From assembly GCA_945876515.1 (NCBI GenBank), contig CAMCPF010000224.1, positions 1 through 5,540 of the forward strand: DNA of 5,540 bases, given 5' to 3'. This document shows positions 1 to 5,540 of the stretch, in pieces; position 1 is the first letter of the stretch, and the number at the start of each line of letters is the position of its first letter. This stretch comes from Candidatus Kuenenia stuttgartensis (GTDB lineage Bacteria > Planctomycetota > Planctomycetia > Pirellulales > UBA1268). Made by a program: the position numbers and the translations under genes. The notes under the pieces are model-generated. The model ran no database searches, was not told the origin of the DNA, and was given only the letters and a program-made list of their open reading frames with translations.

Positions 1-20
1 TCGAGGATCTCCGCGGCCAT
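1..20 (-). CDS. 5' end of an unidentified gene downstream of DUF1844 (partial)
   Basis: An ATG at 20-18 on the minus strand overlaps the TGA stop of the upstream DUF1844 gene (TGATG, 1-bp overlap). This arrangement is typical of translational coupling within an operon. Only six codons (MAAEIL) and two further bases are present before the window ends, so the product cannot be identified. The gene is inferred from the coupled start and from the tight spacing of pyrG and the DUF1844 gene upstream. No separate Shine-Dalgarno sequence is needed if it is coupled. The ATG could be fortuitous; six codons prove nothing by themselves. Confidence 0.45.
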
Positions 21-313
21 CACGCCTCCGGCCCGGTGAGCACCATCATCCGCAGCTGATGCTGAATCTCTTCGAGTATCCGCGCCTCGTCGGCGGAGAG
101 GTTGCCGGCGGTTTTCCGTTCCAGCATCGCCAGGGTGTCCACGAAGTGCCGCGCGGCGGCCATGTTGACGTGGCTCTGCTTGGTGATCGGATTCGGAATC
201 CGGCCGAGCGCCATCAGGGCCTGCGTGAACAGGGTGTGGACGAGAAACTCGAACGTCGCCGGCGGTGCGCCAGGGGCACCGGTGGGCGAATCGGGCGTCA
301 GGTCGTCGCTCAT
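20..313 (-). CDS. DUF1844 domain protein, unknown function
   Basis: A small, soluble 97-aa protein with no signal peptide or membrane segment. Residues 1-19 are a flexible Pro/Gly/Ala/Asp-rich leader. Residues about 20-92 match the DUF1844 pattern as I know it: an FxFLVHTLFTQALMALG helix (21-37), the IPNP turn (39-42), a second helix with ARHFVDTLAMLERKT (54-68), then GNLSADE (70-76) and a final helix ending in LRMM. The family is short, mostly helical and uncharacterised, so no reaction can be assigned. The start is ATG at 313; an AAAGGA ribosome-binding sequence lies at 332-327, 13 bases upstream, which is somewhat far. The gene begins 28 bp after pyrG and overlaps the next ATG by one base, so it is probably co-transcribed with pyrG. 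Family assignment is fairly secure; function is unknown. Confidence 0.88.
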   Translation of the reverse strand: MSDDLTPDSPTGAPGAPPATFEFLVHTLFTQALMALGRIPNPITKQSHVNMAAARHFVDTLAMLERKTAGNLSADEARILEEIQHQLRMMVLTGPEA

Positions 314-341
314 GGTCGCGCTGCTTTCCTTTCAGGTCGTA

Positions 342-1967
342 TCAGGCCTCGGCCACCCAGGCGCTGCCCGCGTGCCGCTCGACGGCGGCGCCGACGAGCC
401 CGGCGAAGAGCGGGTGCGCGGCCGTGGGCTTGCTCTTGAACTCGGGGTGGAACTGCACGGCCACGAACCAGGGGTGGTCGGCCAGTTCGACGATCTCCAC
501 CAGCGTGCCGTCGGGGCTCGTGCCGGCGATCACCATCCCGGCGGCCTCGAGCCGCTCGCGATAGCGGGGGTTGAACTCGTAGCGATGGCGGTGCCGCTCG
601 GAGATCGTCTCCCGGCCGTAGGCGGCGGCGCTCCGCGAGCCCTCGGTGAGCAGGCAGGGCTGGGCGCCCAGTCGCATCGTGCCCCCCTTCTGCACCACCC
701 CCTGCTGCTCCTCCATCAGGCAGATCACCGGATGCGGCGTGTCGCGGGCGAACTCGGTCGAGTGGGCGGCGGCCAGGCCGGCGGCGTTGCGGGCGAAGTC
801 GATCACGGCGCACTGCATCCCGAGGCAGATACCCAGGAAGGGCAGCCCCCGTTCGCGGGCGAAGCGGATCGCCTCCACCTTCCCTTCGATGCCCCGCTCA
901 CCGAAGCCACCCGGCACGATCAGCCCGTCGAAGCCGGCCAGGAGCCGCTCGGCCCCTTCCCGCTCGATCTGCTCGCTGGGGATCGCCTGCACGCGGACGG
1001 TCGTCTTGCGGGCGATGCCGCCGTGATCGAGGGCCTCGTAAATGCTCTTGTAGGCGTCACGATGCTCGGCGTACTTCCCCACCAGCGCGATCGAGACCTC
1101 GTGCTCGGGGTTCCGCAACCGGTGGAGGATCTCGTGCCACTCGTCGAGGTCGGCGGCCGGCGCGGTGAGCCCGAACCGCCGGAGGATGATGTCGTCGATC
1201 CGGTTGCCCTGGAGCGAGAGCGGCACCTCGTAGATCGAGAAATCCTTGTCGCGCTCCTCGATCACCGCGTCGAGCGGCACGTTGCAGAAGAGCGCGATCT
1301 TCTCCCGGTCGGAGACGTCGAGCGACCGCTCGGTGCGGCAGACGAGCACGTCGGGCTGGATGCCGATCTGGCGGAGGATGCCCACCGAGTGCTGGGTGGG
1401 CTTGGTCTTCAGCTCGCCGGCCGCCTTGAGGTAGGGCACGAGCGTGAGGTGGATGAACATGCAGTTCTCGCGGCCCACCTCCAGCGGGATCTGCCGGATC
1501 GCCTCCAGGAAGGGCAGGCTCTCGATGTCGCCCACGGTGCCGCCGATCTCGGTGATCACCACGTCGGTGTCGGCGTCGGCGAGCTGCTTCACCACCTCCT
1601 TGATCTCGTTGGTGATGTGGGGGATCACCTGCACGGTGTTGCCGAGAAACTCCCCGCGGCGCTCCTTGGTGATCACCGAGAGGTAGATCTGGCCGGTGGT
1701 GTAGTTGCTCTTGCGGGTCAGCGGGGTGGAGGTGAAGCGTTCGTAGTGGCCGAGATCGAGGTCGGTCTCGCTGCCGTCGTCGAGCACATACACCTCGCCG
1801 TGCTGATACGGGCTCATGGTGCCCGGATCGACGTTGATGTAGGGGTCGAGCTTCTGCATCTTCACCCGCAGGCCGCGGGCTTCGAGCAGCATGCCGATGG
1901 AGGCGCTGGTGAGACCCTTGCCCAGCGAGCTGACCACGCCGCCGGTCACAAACAGATGCTTCGTCAC
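342..1967 (-). CDS. pyrG: CTP synthase (glutamine-hydrolysing)
   Basis: This cytosolic enzyme converts UTP to CTP using ATP and ammonia from glutamine, the last step of de novo pyrimidine nucleotide synthesis. The 541-aa length is normal for the family. The N-terminal amidoligase domain (about 1-267) has the TKHLFVTGGVVSSLGKG start with the P-loop lysine K17, the DPYINVDPGTMSP block (41-53), TDLDLGHYERF (68-78, putative Mg ligand D71), EIGGTVGDIES with E140, and the nucleotide-site KTKPTQHS (187-194). The C-terminal class I glutaminase domain (about 290-541) has the PGGFGERG lid loop (352-359), GICLGMQ with nucleophile C381, and QFHPEF with H507 and E509, so the catalytic triad is complete. 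The start is GTG at 1967: it gives the canonical N-terminus and has an AAGGAG sequence 9 bases upstream, whereas the longer open frame upstream shows no family homology. It heads a minus-strand cluster with the DUF1844 gene and is divergent from the DAHP synthase gene. Confidence 0.98.
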   Translation of the reverse strand: MTKHLFVTGGVVSSLGKGLTSASIGMLLEARGLRVKMQKLDPYINVDPGTMSPYQHGEVYVLDDGSETDLDLGHYERFTSTPLTRKSNYTTGQIYLSVITKERRGEFLGNTVQVIPHITNEIKEVVKQLADADTDVVITEIGGTVGDIESLPFLEAIRQIPLEVGRENCMFIHLTLVPYLKAAGELKTKPTQHSVGILRQIGIQPDVLVCRTERSLDVSDREKIALFCNVPLDAVIEERDKDFSIYEVPLSLQGNRIDDIILRRFGLTAPAADLDEWHEILHRLRNPEHEVSIALVGKYAEHRDAYKSIYEALDHGGIARKTTVRVQAIPSEQIEREGAERLLAGFDGLIVPGGFGERGIEGKVEAIRFARERGLPFLGICLGMQCAVIDFARNAAGLAAAHSTEFARDTPHPVICLMEEQQGVVQKGGTMRLGAQPCLLTEGSRSAAAYGRETISERHRHRYEFNPRYRERLEAAGMVIAGTSPDGTLVEIVELADHPWFVAVQFHPEFKSKPTAAHPLFAGLVGAAVERHAGSAWVAEA

Positions 1968-1976
1968 GCCCGGGAA

Positions 1977-1982
1977 CTCCTT
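1977..1982 (-). promoter_or_regulatory. Shine-Dalgarno site fixing the pyrG GTG start
   Basis: The minus strand reads AAGGAG from 1982 to 1977, followed by nine bases and then GTG at 1967-1965. The site matters because the reading frame stays open for about 240 codons upstream, and a longest-ORF call would extend pyrG right across the divergent gene. The match and spacing support the GTG as the true start. Confidence 0.8.
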
Positions 1983-2073
1983 CCCTTCCGCCGGTGCCTC
2001 GATCCTCCTGCCTGGCCGCCCGGCTGGTCGCGATCTGCACCGCGGCCGACTCCGGCGCTGGCTCCGGAACCGG

Positions 2074-2102
2074 ATTGAACCAGTGTCGCCGCGGGTGGTC
2101 AA
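2074..2102 (-). promoter_or_regulatory. candidate sigma70-like promoter for pyrG
   Basis: On the minus strand, TTGACC (2102-2097, five of six matches to the -35 consensus) is followed by a 17-base spacer and TTCAAT (2079-2074, four of six matches to the -10 consensus). Initiation would fall near 2067 and give a leader of about 100 bases before the GTG. The two hexamers partly form inverted arms, GATTGA (2073-2078) and TCAATC (2099-2104), so a weak, overlapping plus-strand reading (TTGAAC, 17 bases, GTCAAT) exists towards the DAHP synthase gene. This was found by eye only, and planctomycete promoter consensus sequences are poorly known. Confidence 0.3.
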
Positions 2103-2159
2103 TCGGCCGGTGTGCGGCCGCGGCCTGACCGCGGTGAATCCATCGGGTAGAGTTGGGGG

Positions 2160-3233
2160 ATGAACGCCGCCGCCCCGTCCGTCGCCGCGCCCGCCACGGG
2201 CAATCTCCGGATCCGCAGCCTCGAGCCGCTCGTGCCGCCGGCCCGGCTCTGCAACCTCCTGCCGCTGGGCCCCGAGGCCACCGCCACGATCGTGGCCGGC
2301 CGCCGCGCGGTCGAGCAGGTGCTCTCCGGCGACGACCCCCGGCTGATGGCGATCGTGGGCCCCTGCTCGATTCACGACGTCGAGGCTGCCCGCGACTACG
2401 CCTTCCGGCTCAAGGCCCTGGCCGACGGGTTGGCCGACCGGCTGCTCGTGATCATGCGGGTGTATTTCGAGAAGCCGCGGACCACCGTCGGCTGGAAGGG
2501 GCTGATCAACGACCCCCACATCGACGACACCTTCGACGTGGCCACGGGCCTGCGGCTGGCCCGCAGCCTCCTGATCGAGATCGCGGCCCTGGGCCTGCCG
2601 ACGGCGACCGAGTTTCTGGAGCCGATCACCCCGCAATACATCGCCGACACGATCGTGCTCGGGGCGATCGGGGCCCGCACCACCGAGAGCCCGACCCACC
2701 GCCAGATGGCCAGCGGCCTCTCGATGCCGGTGGGCTTCAAGAACTCGACCGACGGCTCACTCCAGGCGGCGATCGACGCGATGCAGGCGGCGAAGACGCC
2801 CCACTCGTTCCTGGGCATCGACAACGACGGCGGCACCTGCGTGGTCTCGACGACGGGCAATCCCTGGGGCGTGCTCATGCTCAGGGGCGGCCGCTCGGGC
2901 AGCAACTACTCGCCCGAGGTGATGCTCGAGGCCCGCACCAAGCTGGAGAAGGCGGGCCTGCCTCCCCGAATCATCGTTGACTGCAGCCACGCCAACTCGG
3001 GCAAGGACCACACCCGGCAGGCGGCGGTCTGGCGGGACGTGCTCGAGCAGCGGGCGGCGGGTGACCGGTCGATCGTGGGGCTGATGCTCGAGAGCAACAT
3101 CCACGCGGGCGGCCAGCCGGCGAGTGCCGACCGGTCGCAGCTCGCGTATGGCGTGTCGATCACCGACGCCTGCATCGGCTGGGAGGAGACCGAGGCCCTC
3201 CTCCGCGAAGCCCACGGCCGGCTGGGCTCGTAG
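2160..3233 (+). CDS. aroF: class I 3-deoxy-7-phosphoheptulonate (DAHP) synthase, AroF/AroG/AroH type
   Basis: The enzyme condenses phosphoenolpyruvate with erythrose 4-phosphate to form DAHP, the entry step of the shikimate pathway to aromatic amino acids. The 357 aa resemble E. coli AroF/AroG along the whole length. Visible motifs are GPCSIHD (67-73), RVYFEKPRTTVGWKGLINDP (100-119), GARTTES (171-177), SGLSMPVGFKN (185-195), LRGG (241-244), DCSHANS (274-280), LMLESN (308-313) and SITDACIGWE (333-342). By correspondence with E. coli AroG, the metal ligands are C69, H277, E311 and D336, and the substrate-binding residues R100, K105, R173, K194 and R242 are all present. The start is ATG at 2160, with an in-frame TAG only four codons upstream; the G-rich stretch before it sits too close to be a good Shine-Dalgarno. 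Which aromatic amino acid inhibits it cannot be read reliably, so the symbol denotes the AroF/G/H type only. The TAG stop is the first three bases of a hairpin repeat. Confidence 0.97.
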   Translation: MNAAAPSVAAPATGNLRIRSLEPLVPPARLCNLLPLGPEATATIVAGRRAVEQVLSGDDPRLMAIVGPCSIHDVEAARDYAFRLKALADGLADRLLVIMRVYFEKPRTTVGWKGLINDPHIDDTFDVATGLRLARSLLIEIAALGLPTATEFLEPITPQYIADTIVLGAIGARTTESPTHRQMASGLSMPVGFKNSTDGSLQAAIDAMQAAKTPHSFLGIDNDGGTCVVSTTGNPWGVLMLRGGRSGSNYSPEVMLEARTKLEKAGLPPRIIVDCSHANSGKDHTRQAAVWRDVLEQRAAGDRSIVGLMLESNIHAGGQPASADRSQLAYGVSITDACIGWEETEALLREAHGRLGS

Positions 3234-3306
3234 CCACGGGCTTCCAGCCCGTGGAAAGCGGTCGCCAGTAGCCACGGGCTTCCAGCCCGTGGAAAGCGGT
3301 CGCCAG
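3231..3306. repeat. two perfect tandem 38-bp hairpin repeats
   Basis: Two identical 38-bp units (3231-3268 and 3269-3306) each begin TAGCCACGGGCT and end AAGCGGTCGCCAG. Each contains a perfect 9-bp stem, CCACGGGCT paired with AGCCCGTGG, around a TCC loop (3234-3254 and 3272-3292). The first unit starts on the TAG stop of the DAHP synthase gene. Elements of the type 'TAGCCACGGGCTTCCAGCCCGTGG' are, from memory, dispersed widely between genes in planctomycetes. Here they could act as transcript-end hairpins or mRNA stabilisers for aroF, but no T-run follows them, so a classical intrinsic terminator is not supported. Spurious ORFs read through them, and I consider those noncoding. Confidence 0.9.
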
Positions 3307-3320
3307 TGGTTCGCGTATTC

Positions 3321-3369
3321 GGCGGGCAGAATGCCCGCCGCTACTCCCGGCAGAATGCCCGCCGCTACT
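3321..3369. repeat. two copies of a second hairpin repeat (GGCGGGCA/TGCCCGCC type)
   Basis: The first copy has a perfect 8-bp stem, GGCGGGCA (3321-3328) with TGCCCGCC (3332-3339), around a GAA loop and followed by GCTACT. A second copy 24 bp downstream shares 21 identical bases (3325-3345 against 3349-3369), but its left arm is altered (CCCGGCA), which leaves only about four good pairs next to the loop. Read on the minus strand the element is GTAGCGGCGGGCATTCTGCC, another short palindrome I associate with planctomycete intergenic regions. It lies 14 bp after the 38-bp tandem pair and about 100 bp before the SYLF gene. No T-run follows. Confidence 0.82.
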
Positions 3370-3470
3370 GAATACCTCACCACCGCGGCCAAATCGGCCT
3401 CGACCCGGCTTGCCCTGGTTCGCTAGGCTGCGAAATCGGATTTGTTCAGCATTCGCGAAAGGATTCGCCC

Positions 3471-4370
3471 ATGCGCCTGCGACTTGCCGCCCTGCTCGTT
3501 CTCGCCCTCGTCACCATGCCAGTCGCGGCCCAGGTCGCGTTGCCGCCGGCCACGGAGGAACTCCGCACGGTCGTCTCCGCCCAGACGGTGCTCGACGAGT
3601 TCGGCGGCCTGCAGATCGAGTCGATCCCGCCGTCGATGCTCAGCACGGCCCAGGGCATCGCGATCTTCCCCAACATGATCAAGGGGGGCTTCATCCTGGG
3701 TGTCAACTACGGCAAGGGCGTCTTGCTCGTGCGCCGCAGCGACGGCTCATGGAGCCCGCCGGCGATGGTGACGATGGGCGGCGGCAGCCTCGGCTTCCAG
3801 GCCGGCGTGCAGGCGGCCGACATCGTGCTCGTGTTCGCCACGCCCCGCAGCCTCGAGGGCATGATGCGAGGCGACAAGGTCACGCTCGGCGCCGACGCCA
3901 ACGTGGCCCTGGGCCCGATCGGCCGCTCGGCGAACGCCGGCACTGACGCCAGGATGGGGGCCGAGATCTACTCCTACGCCCGCTCCCGCGGGCTGTTTCT
4001 CGGCGTCTCGGTCAATGGGGCGAGCCTGTCGCTCGACTCCAATGCGACCTCGATGCTCTACGGCCGGGCCGGCATCACGCCGGCCGACATCTACGAGGCC
4101 CGCGGACTGGCCTACCACCAGGAGGTGGCGTCGCTGATCAACGACATCACCGCCCGGGCCCGCGCGCCGCAGACCCAGGTGCCGGTGCCGGGCGCGCTGC
4201 CGACGGTGCCCCAGCCCGCGGCGGTGCAGCCCGTCGCCGCGCCGGTGGCCGCCGCCCCGGCGACGCCCGCCCCGATCCCGGTCACCCCACCACCCGCGGC
4301 CCCGGCCGCGCCGGCTCCCTACGCGCCCCCCGCGGCCCCGGTGACGCCGCCGCTCGTGCCGATCCGGTAG
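3471..4370 (+). CDS. exported SYLF-domain (Ysc84/DUF500 family) protein with Pro/Ala-rich tail
   Basis: A 299-aa protein. Residues 1-20 form a signal peptide (MRLR basic start, hydrophobic core, likely cut after VAA at 20), so it should be periplasmic or envelope-associated. There is no lipobox cysteine. Residues about 30-230 match the SYLF fold: STAQGIAIFPN (58-68), KGGFILGVNYGKGVLLVR (71-88), WSPPA (94-98), GFQAGVQAADIVLVF (108-122), LGADANVALGPIGR (139-152) and SYARSRGLFLGVSVNGASL (168-186). Eukaryotic SYLF proteins bind phosphoinositides and actin; bacterial members are thought to bind lipids, with their role unclear. The tail (232-299) is about 63% Pro plus Ala and contains two PVTPP units; it is probably disordered. 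The start is ATG at 3471 with AAAGGA seven bases upstream (3458-3463). It stands alone after the hairpin repeats, 237 bp from aroF, and is convergent with the GT10 gene. Family assignment is strong; the cellular role is not known. Confidence 0.9.
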   Translation: MRLRLAALLVLALVTMPVAAQVALPPATEELRTVVSAQTVLDEFGGLQIESIPPSMLSTAQGIAIFPNMIKGGFILGVNYGKGVLLVRRSDGSWSPPAMVTMGGGSLGFQAGVQAADIVLVFATPRSLEGMMRGDKVTLGADANVALGPIGRSANAGTDARMGAEIYSYARSRGLFLGVSVNGASLSLDSNATSMLYGRAGITPADIYEARGLAYHQEVASLINDITARARAPQTQVPVPGALPTVPQPAAVQPVAAPVAAAPATPAPIPVTPPPAAPAAPAPYAPPAAPVTPPLVPIR

Positions 4371-4448
4371 GGGTCAGGTGACCTCCAAGCGGCATCGCGC
4401 TCGCAAGGGAATGACGCCCGCTGCCACGCACGACGTCGCGCCCCGCGC

Positions 4449-5495
4449 TCACGCCGTCCACTGACGCCACTTCCGCTTCAGTCGGAGGCCGATGCTGCGT
4501 AGGGCGTCGGGCGCCCGGTCGAGCCCCAAGAGCCGGGCCGGGCCGCGGCGGCGGGAGACGCGGTCGATCGGCGTCGTGAAGATCTTCGCGAACTGGGCGA
4601 GGATCGCGGCGGAGTCGGCGCACCGCGGCACGCGGTCGCCCCGGTACCACGGCCGCGCGAGCATGGCCGCGTAGACCTCGGGGTCGCGATCAGCCGCCAC
4701 CACGCGGTCCACGAGCAGGTCGAGTGCGGCCGAGGCCGACACGCCCGGGCCCGGCGGCGTGTCGTGAAATGAGAGGAAGCTCCGCGTGTCGAAGTCGTTG
4801 CCCACGAGCGGATCGCCCCAGTAGATCGGGATCGTGTTCACGAGCATCGGCTCGGCCACCTTTTCGCTCGTGTAGCCGGGGTGCGACTCGTTCTCGAAGG
4901 CGATGTTGAACCGGCACTCGGCCAGGAAGGCCTGCTTGTCGGCCACTCGACCGCCCACGTTGTTGAAGAGTTTTCCGCCCGAATCCACCCGCTTGTACTT
5001 CGAGAGCCGGCGAAAGAACTCGTTGCGGGTCTTGCAGAGCGGATTCGAGACCACGAACCCGCAGAACCGCGGCCGCGCGGCCAGGATCGCCTCCACGTCG
5101 GGCACCTCGGCCGCCGCGTCACCGGCCGGCAGCCCTTTCTGGAGCCGCGGCGGGTCGATGTAGAAGGGCCAGTGCGGCAGGCGGAAGTGCCGCGGGTGGT
5201 CGGTGTATTCGAACGTGAAGGCCCAGTCCGTCGAGAGCCAGTCGGGGGGCACGTTCTCGCCGGTGTAGAAGATCCGCACGCAGTCGTGGCGGCGGTGATC
5301 GTGGCGGCCGCGGCCGATGCAGGAGTGAATCAGGAAGTCGGGCTCGGCGACGAGTTCGATCCGCCAGCGGGTCTCGAGCAACCGCGTGAGGAAGTTGTTC
5401 CGCGGATCGAAGCTGTCCCAAAAGCCAGCGTAGCCCAGCCGGATGGTGGGCCGGGCATCAGGACAGTCGGCGGCGGACGGCGGGGCTGGATGCAC
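4449..5495 (-). CDS. GT10-family glycosyltransferase, fucosyltransferase-like
   Basis: A 348-aa protein resembling bacterial alpha-1,3/1,4-fucosyltransferases, which move fucose from GDP-fucose to an acceptor glycan on the cytoplasmic side during surface polysaccharide or lipopolysaccharide synthesis. The N-terminal half has RIFYTGENVPPD (74-85) with E80 in the likely acceptor/catalytic-base position. The donor half has FCGFVVSN (144-151) followed by R157, SKYKRVDSGGK (165-175), FNIAFENESHPGYTSEKVAEP (196-216) with E211 and K212 of the family TEK/SEK motif, and TIPIYWGDP (221-229). The basic, aromatic C-terminus (RLKRKWRQW, 338-346) could bind membrane. There is no signal peptide. The start is GTG at 5495: an in-frame TAG lies four codons upstream and no in-frame ATG precedes the conserved part; no clear Shine-Dalgarno is visible. 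The donor sugar is inferred from the family and not shown. The 78 bp separating it from the convergent SYLF gene contain no convincing terminator. Confidence 0.88.
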   Translation of the reverse strand: MHPAPPSAADCPDARPTIRLGYAGFWDSFDPRNNFLTRLLETRWRIELVAEPDFLIHSCIGRGRHDHRRHDCVRIFYTGENVPPDWLSTDWAFTFEYTDHPRHFRLPHWPFYIDPPRLQKGLPAGDAAAEVPDVEAILAARPRFCGFVVSNPLCKTRNEFFRRLSKYKRVDSGGKLFNNVGGRVADKQAFLAECRFNIAFENESHPGYTSEKVAEPMLVNTIPIYWGDPLVGNDFDTRSFLSFHDTPPGPGVSASAALDLLVDRVVAADRDPEVYAAMLARPWYRGDRVPRCADSAAILAQFAKIFTTPIDRVSRRRGPARLLGLDRAPDALRSIGLRLKRKWRQWTA

Positions 5496-5540
5496 GCCGA
5501 TACGCTACCCAAAAGAGGAAAAAGTCTCCGGGAGGGACAG
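5496..5540. other. partial upstream region of the GT10 gene
   Basis: These 45 bp precede the GT10 start on the minus strand and are more A/T-rich than the rest of the window; they contain an ACTTTTTCCTCTTTT pyrimidine run (minus strand). The run follows a short, imperfect inverted sequence (GTCCC...GAGAC, 5540 side) that is too weak to call a terminator of an upstream gene. No promoter hexamers are evident in what is visible. Confidence 0.4.

Noticed and set aside
102..2078. A 658-codon plus-strand open frame opposite pyrG and the DUF1844 gene
   Set aside because: It lies antisense to a complete, motif-verified CTP synthase gene. Its translation has a composition typical of GC-rich shadow frames (His/Asp/Leu/Val/Gly-rich) and no recognisable domain.
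2118..2134. CCGCGG-CCTGA-CCGCGG palindrome upstream of the DAHP synthase gene
   Set aside because: CCGCGG is self-complementary and frequent by chance at this GC content; nothing else supports an operator or attenuator.
1968..2699. Extension of the pyrG reading frame upstream, suggesting an N-terminal fusion of about 240 residues
   Set aside because: The extension runs antisense through the DAHP synthase gene and resembles no family, whereas the GTG at 1967 has a good Shine-Dalgarno and the canonical N-terminus.
3231..3369. CRISPR array
   Set aside because: There are only two contiguous 38-bp copies with no spacers between them, plus a different repeat; no cas gene is present.
3124..3426. 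A 100-codon plus-strand ORF crossing the aroF 3' end and the repeat island
   Set aside because: It is partly an out-of-frame shadow of aroF and partly a translation of the hairpin repeats (peptides such as SPVATGFQPVE), a common false gene call in repeat-bearing planctomycete genomes.
4371..4384. GGTCAGGTGACC inverted repeat after the SYLF stop as a terminator
   Set aside because: The loop would be only two bases, the stem five, and no T-run follows on either strand.
5520..5540. Intrinsic terminator on the minus strand ahead of the GT10 gene (inverted sequence followed by TTTTT)
   Set aside because: On the minus strand the stem has a mismatch and only about four pairs, too weak to support, and the upstream gene is outside the window.

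Overview
The window looks like ordinary chromosomal DNA from a GC-rich planctomycete, probably near the Pirellulales. This rests on three things: a DUF1844 gene directly downstream of pyrG, short dispersed hairpin repeats of the 'TAGCCACGGGCTTCCAGCCCGTGG' and 'GGCGGGCATTCTGCCCGCC' type, which I recall from planctomycete genomes, and uniformly G/C-rich third codon positions. The lineage is an inference from gene content and repeats; no rRNA or other marker is present.

Layout. A leftward (minus-strand) cluster fills positions 1-1967: pyrG (CTP synthase, GTG start) comes first, then after a 28-bp gap a 97-aa DUF1844 protein, then, with a 1-bp TGATG overlap, the first six codons of another gene cut by the window edge. 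A 192-bp divergent intergenic region (1968-2159) separates pyrG from a rightward class I (AroF/AroG/AroH-type) DAHP synthase, the first enzyme of the shikimate pathway. It holds one plausible sigma70-like promoter for pyrG. The DAHP synthase stop codon lies inside the first of two perfect tandem 38-bp hairpin repeats. These are followed by two copies of a second hairpin repeat, and the two families occupy much of the 237-bp gap before the next gene. That gene encodes an exported SYLF-domain (Ysc84/DUF500) protein with a long Pro/Ala-rich tail. Convergent to it, 78 bp away, is a minus-strand GT10-family glycosyltransferase (fucosyltransferase-like) that starts just inside the right edge.

The genes do not form one pathway. 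PyrG serves pyrimidine nucleotide synthesis, DAHP synthase aromatic amino acids, the SYLF protein an envelope-associated lipid-binding role, and the GT10 enzyme probably surface glycan assembly. I found no phage, transposase, CRISPR, toxin-antitoxin or RNA gene, and no convincing sign of an undescribed multi-gene system. The points most worth a second look are the repeat island and its apparent role in setting the aroF stop, the DUF1844 linkage to pyrG, and the Pro/Ala tail of the SYLF protein.
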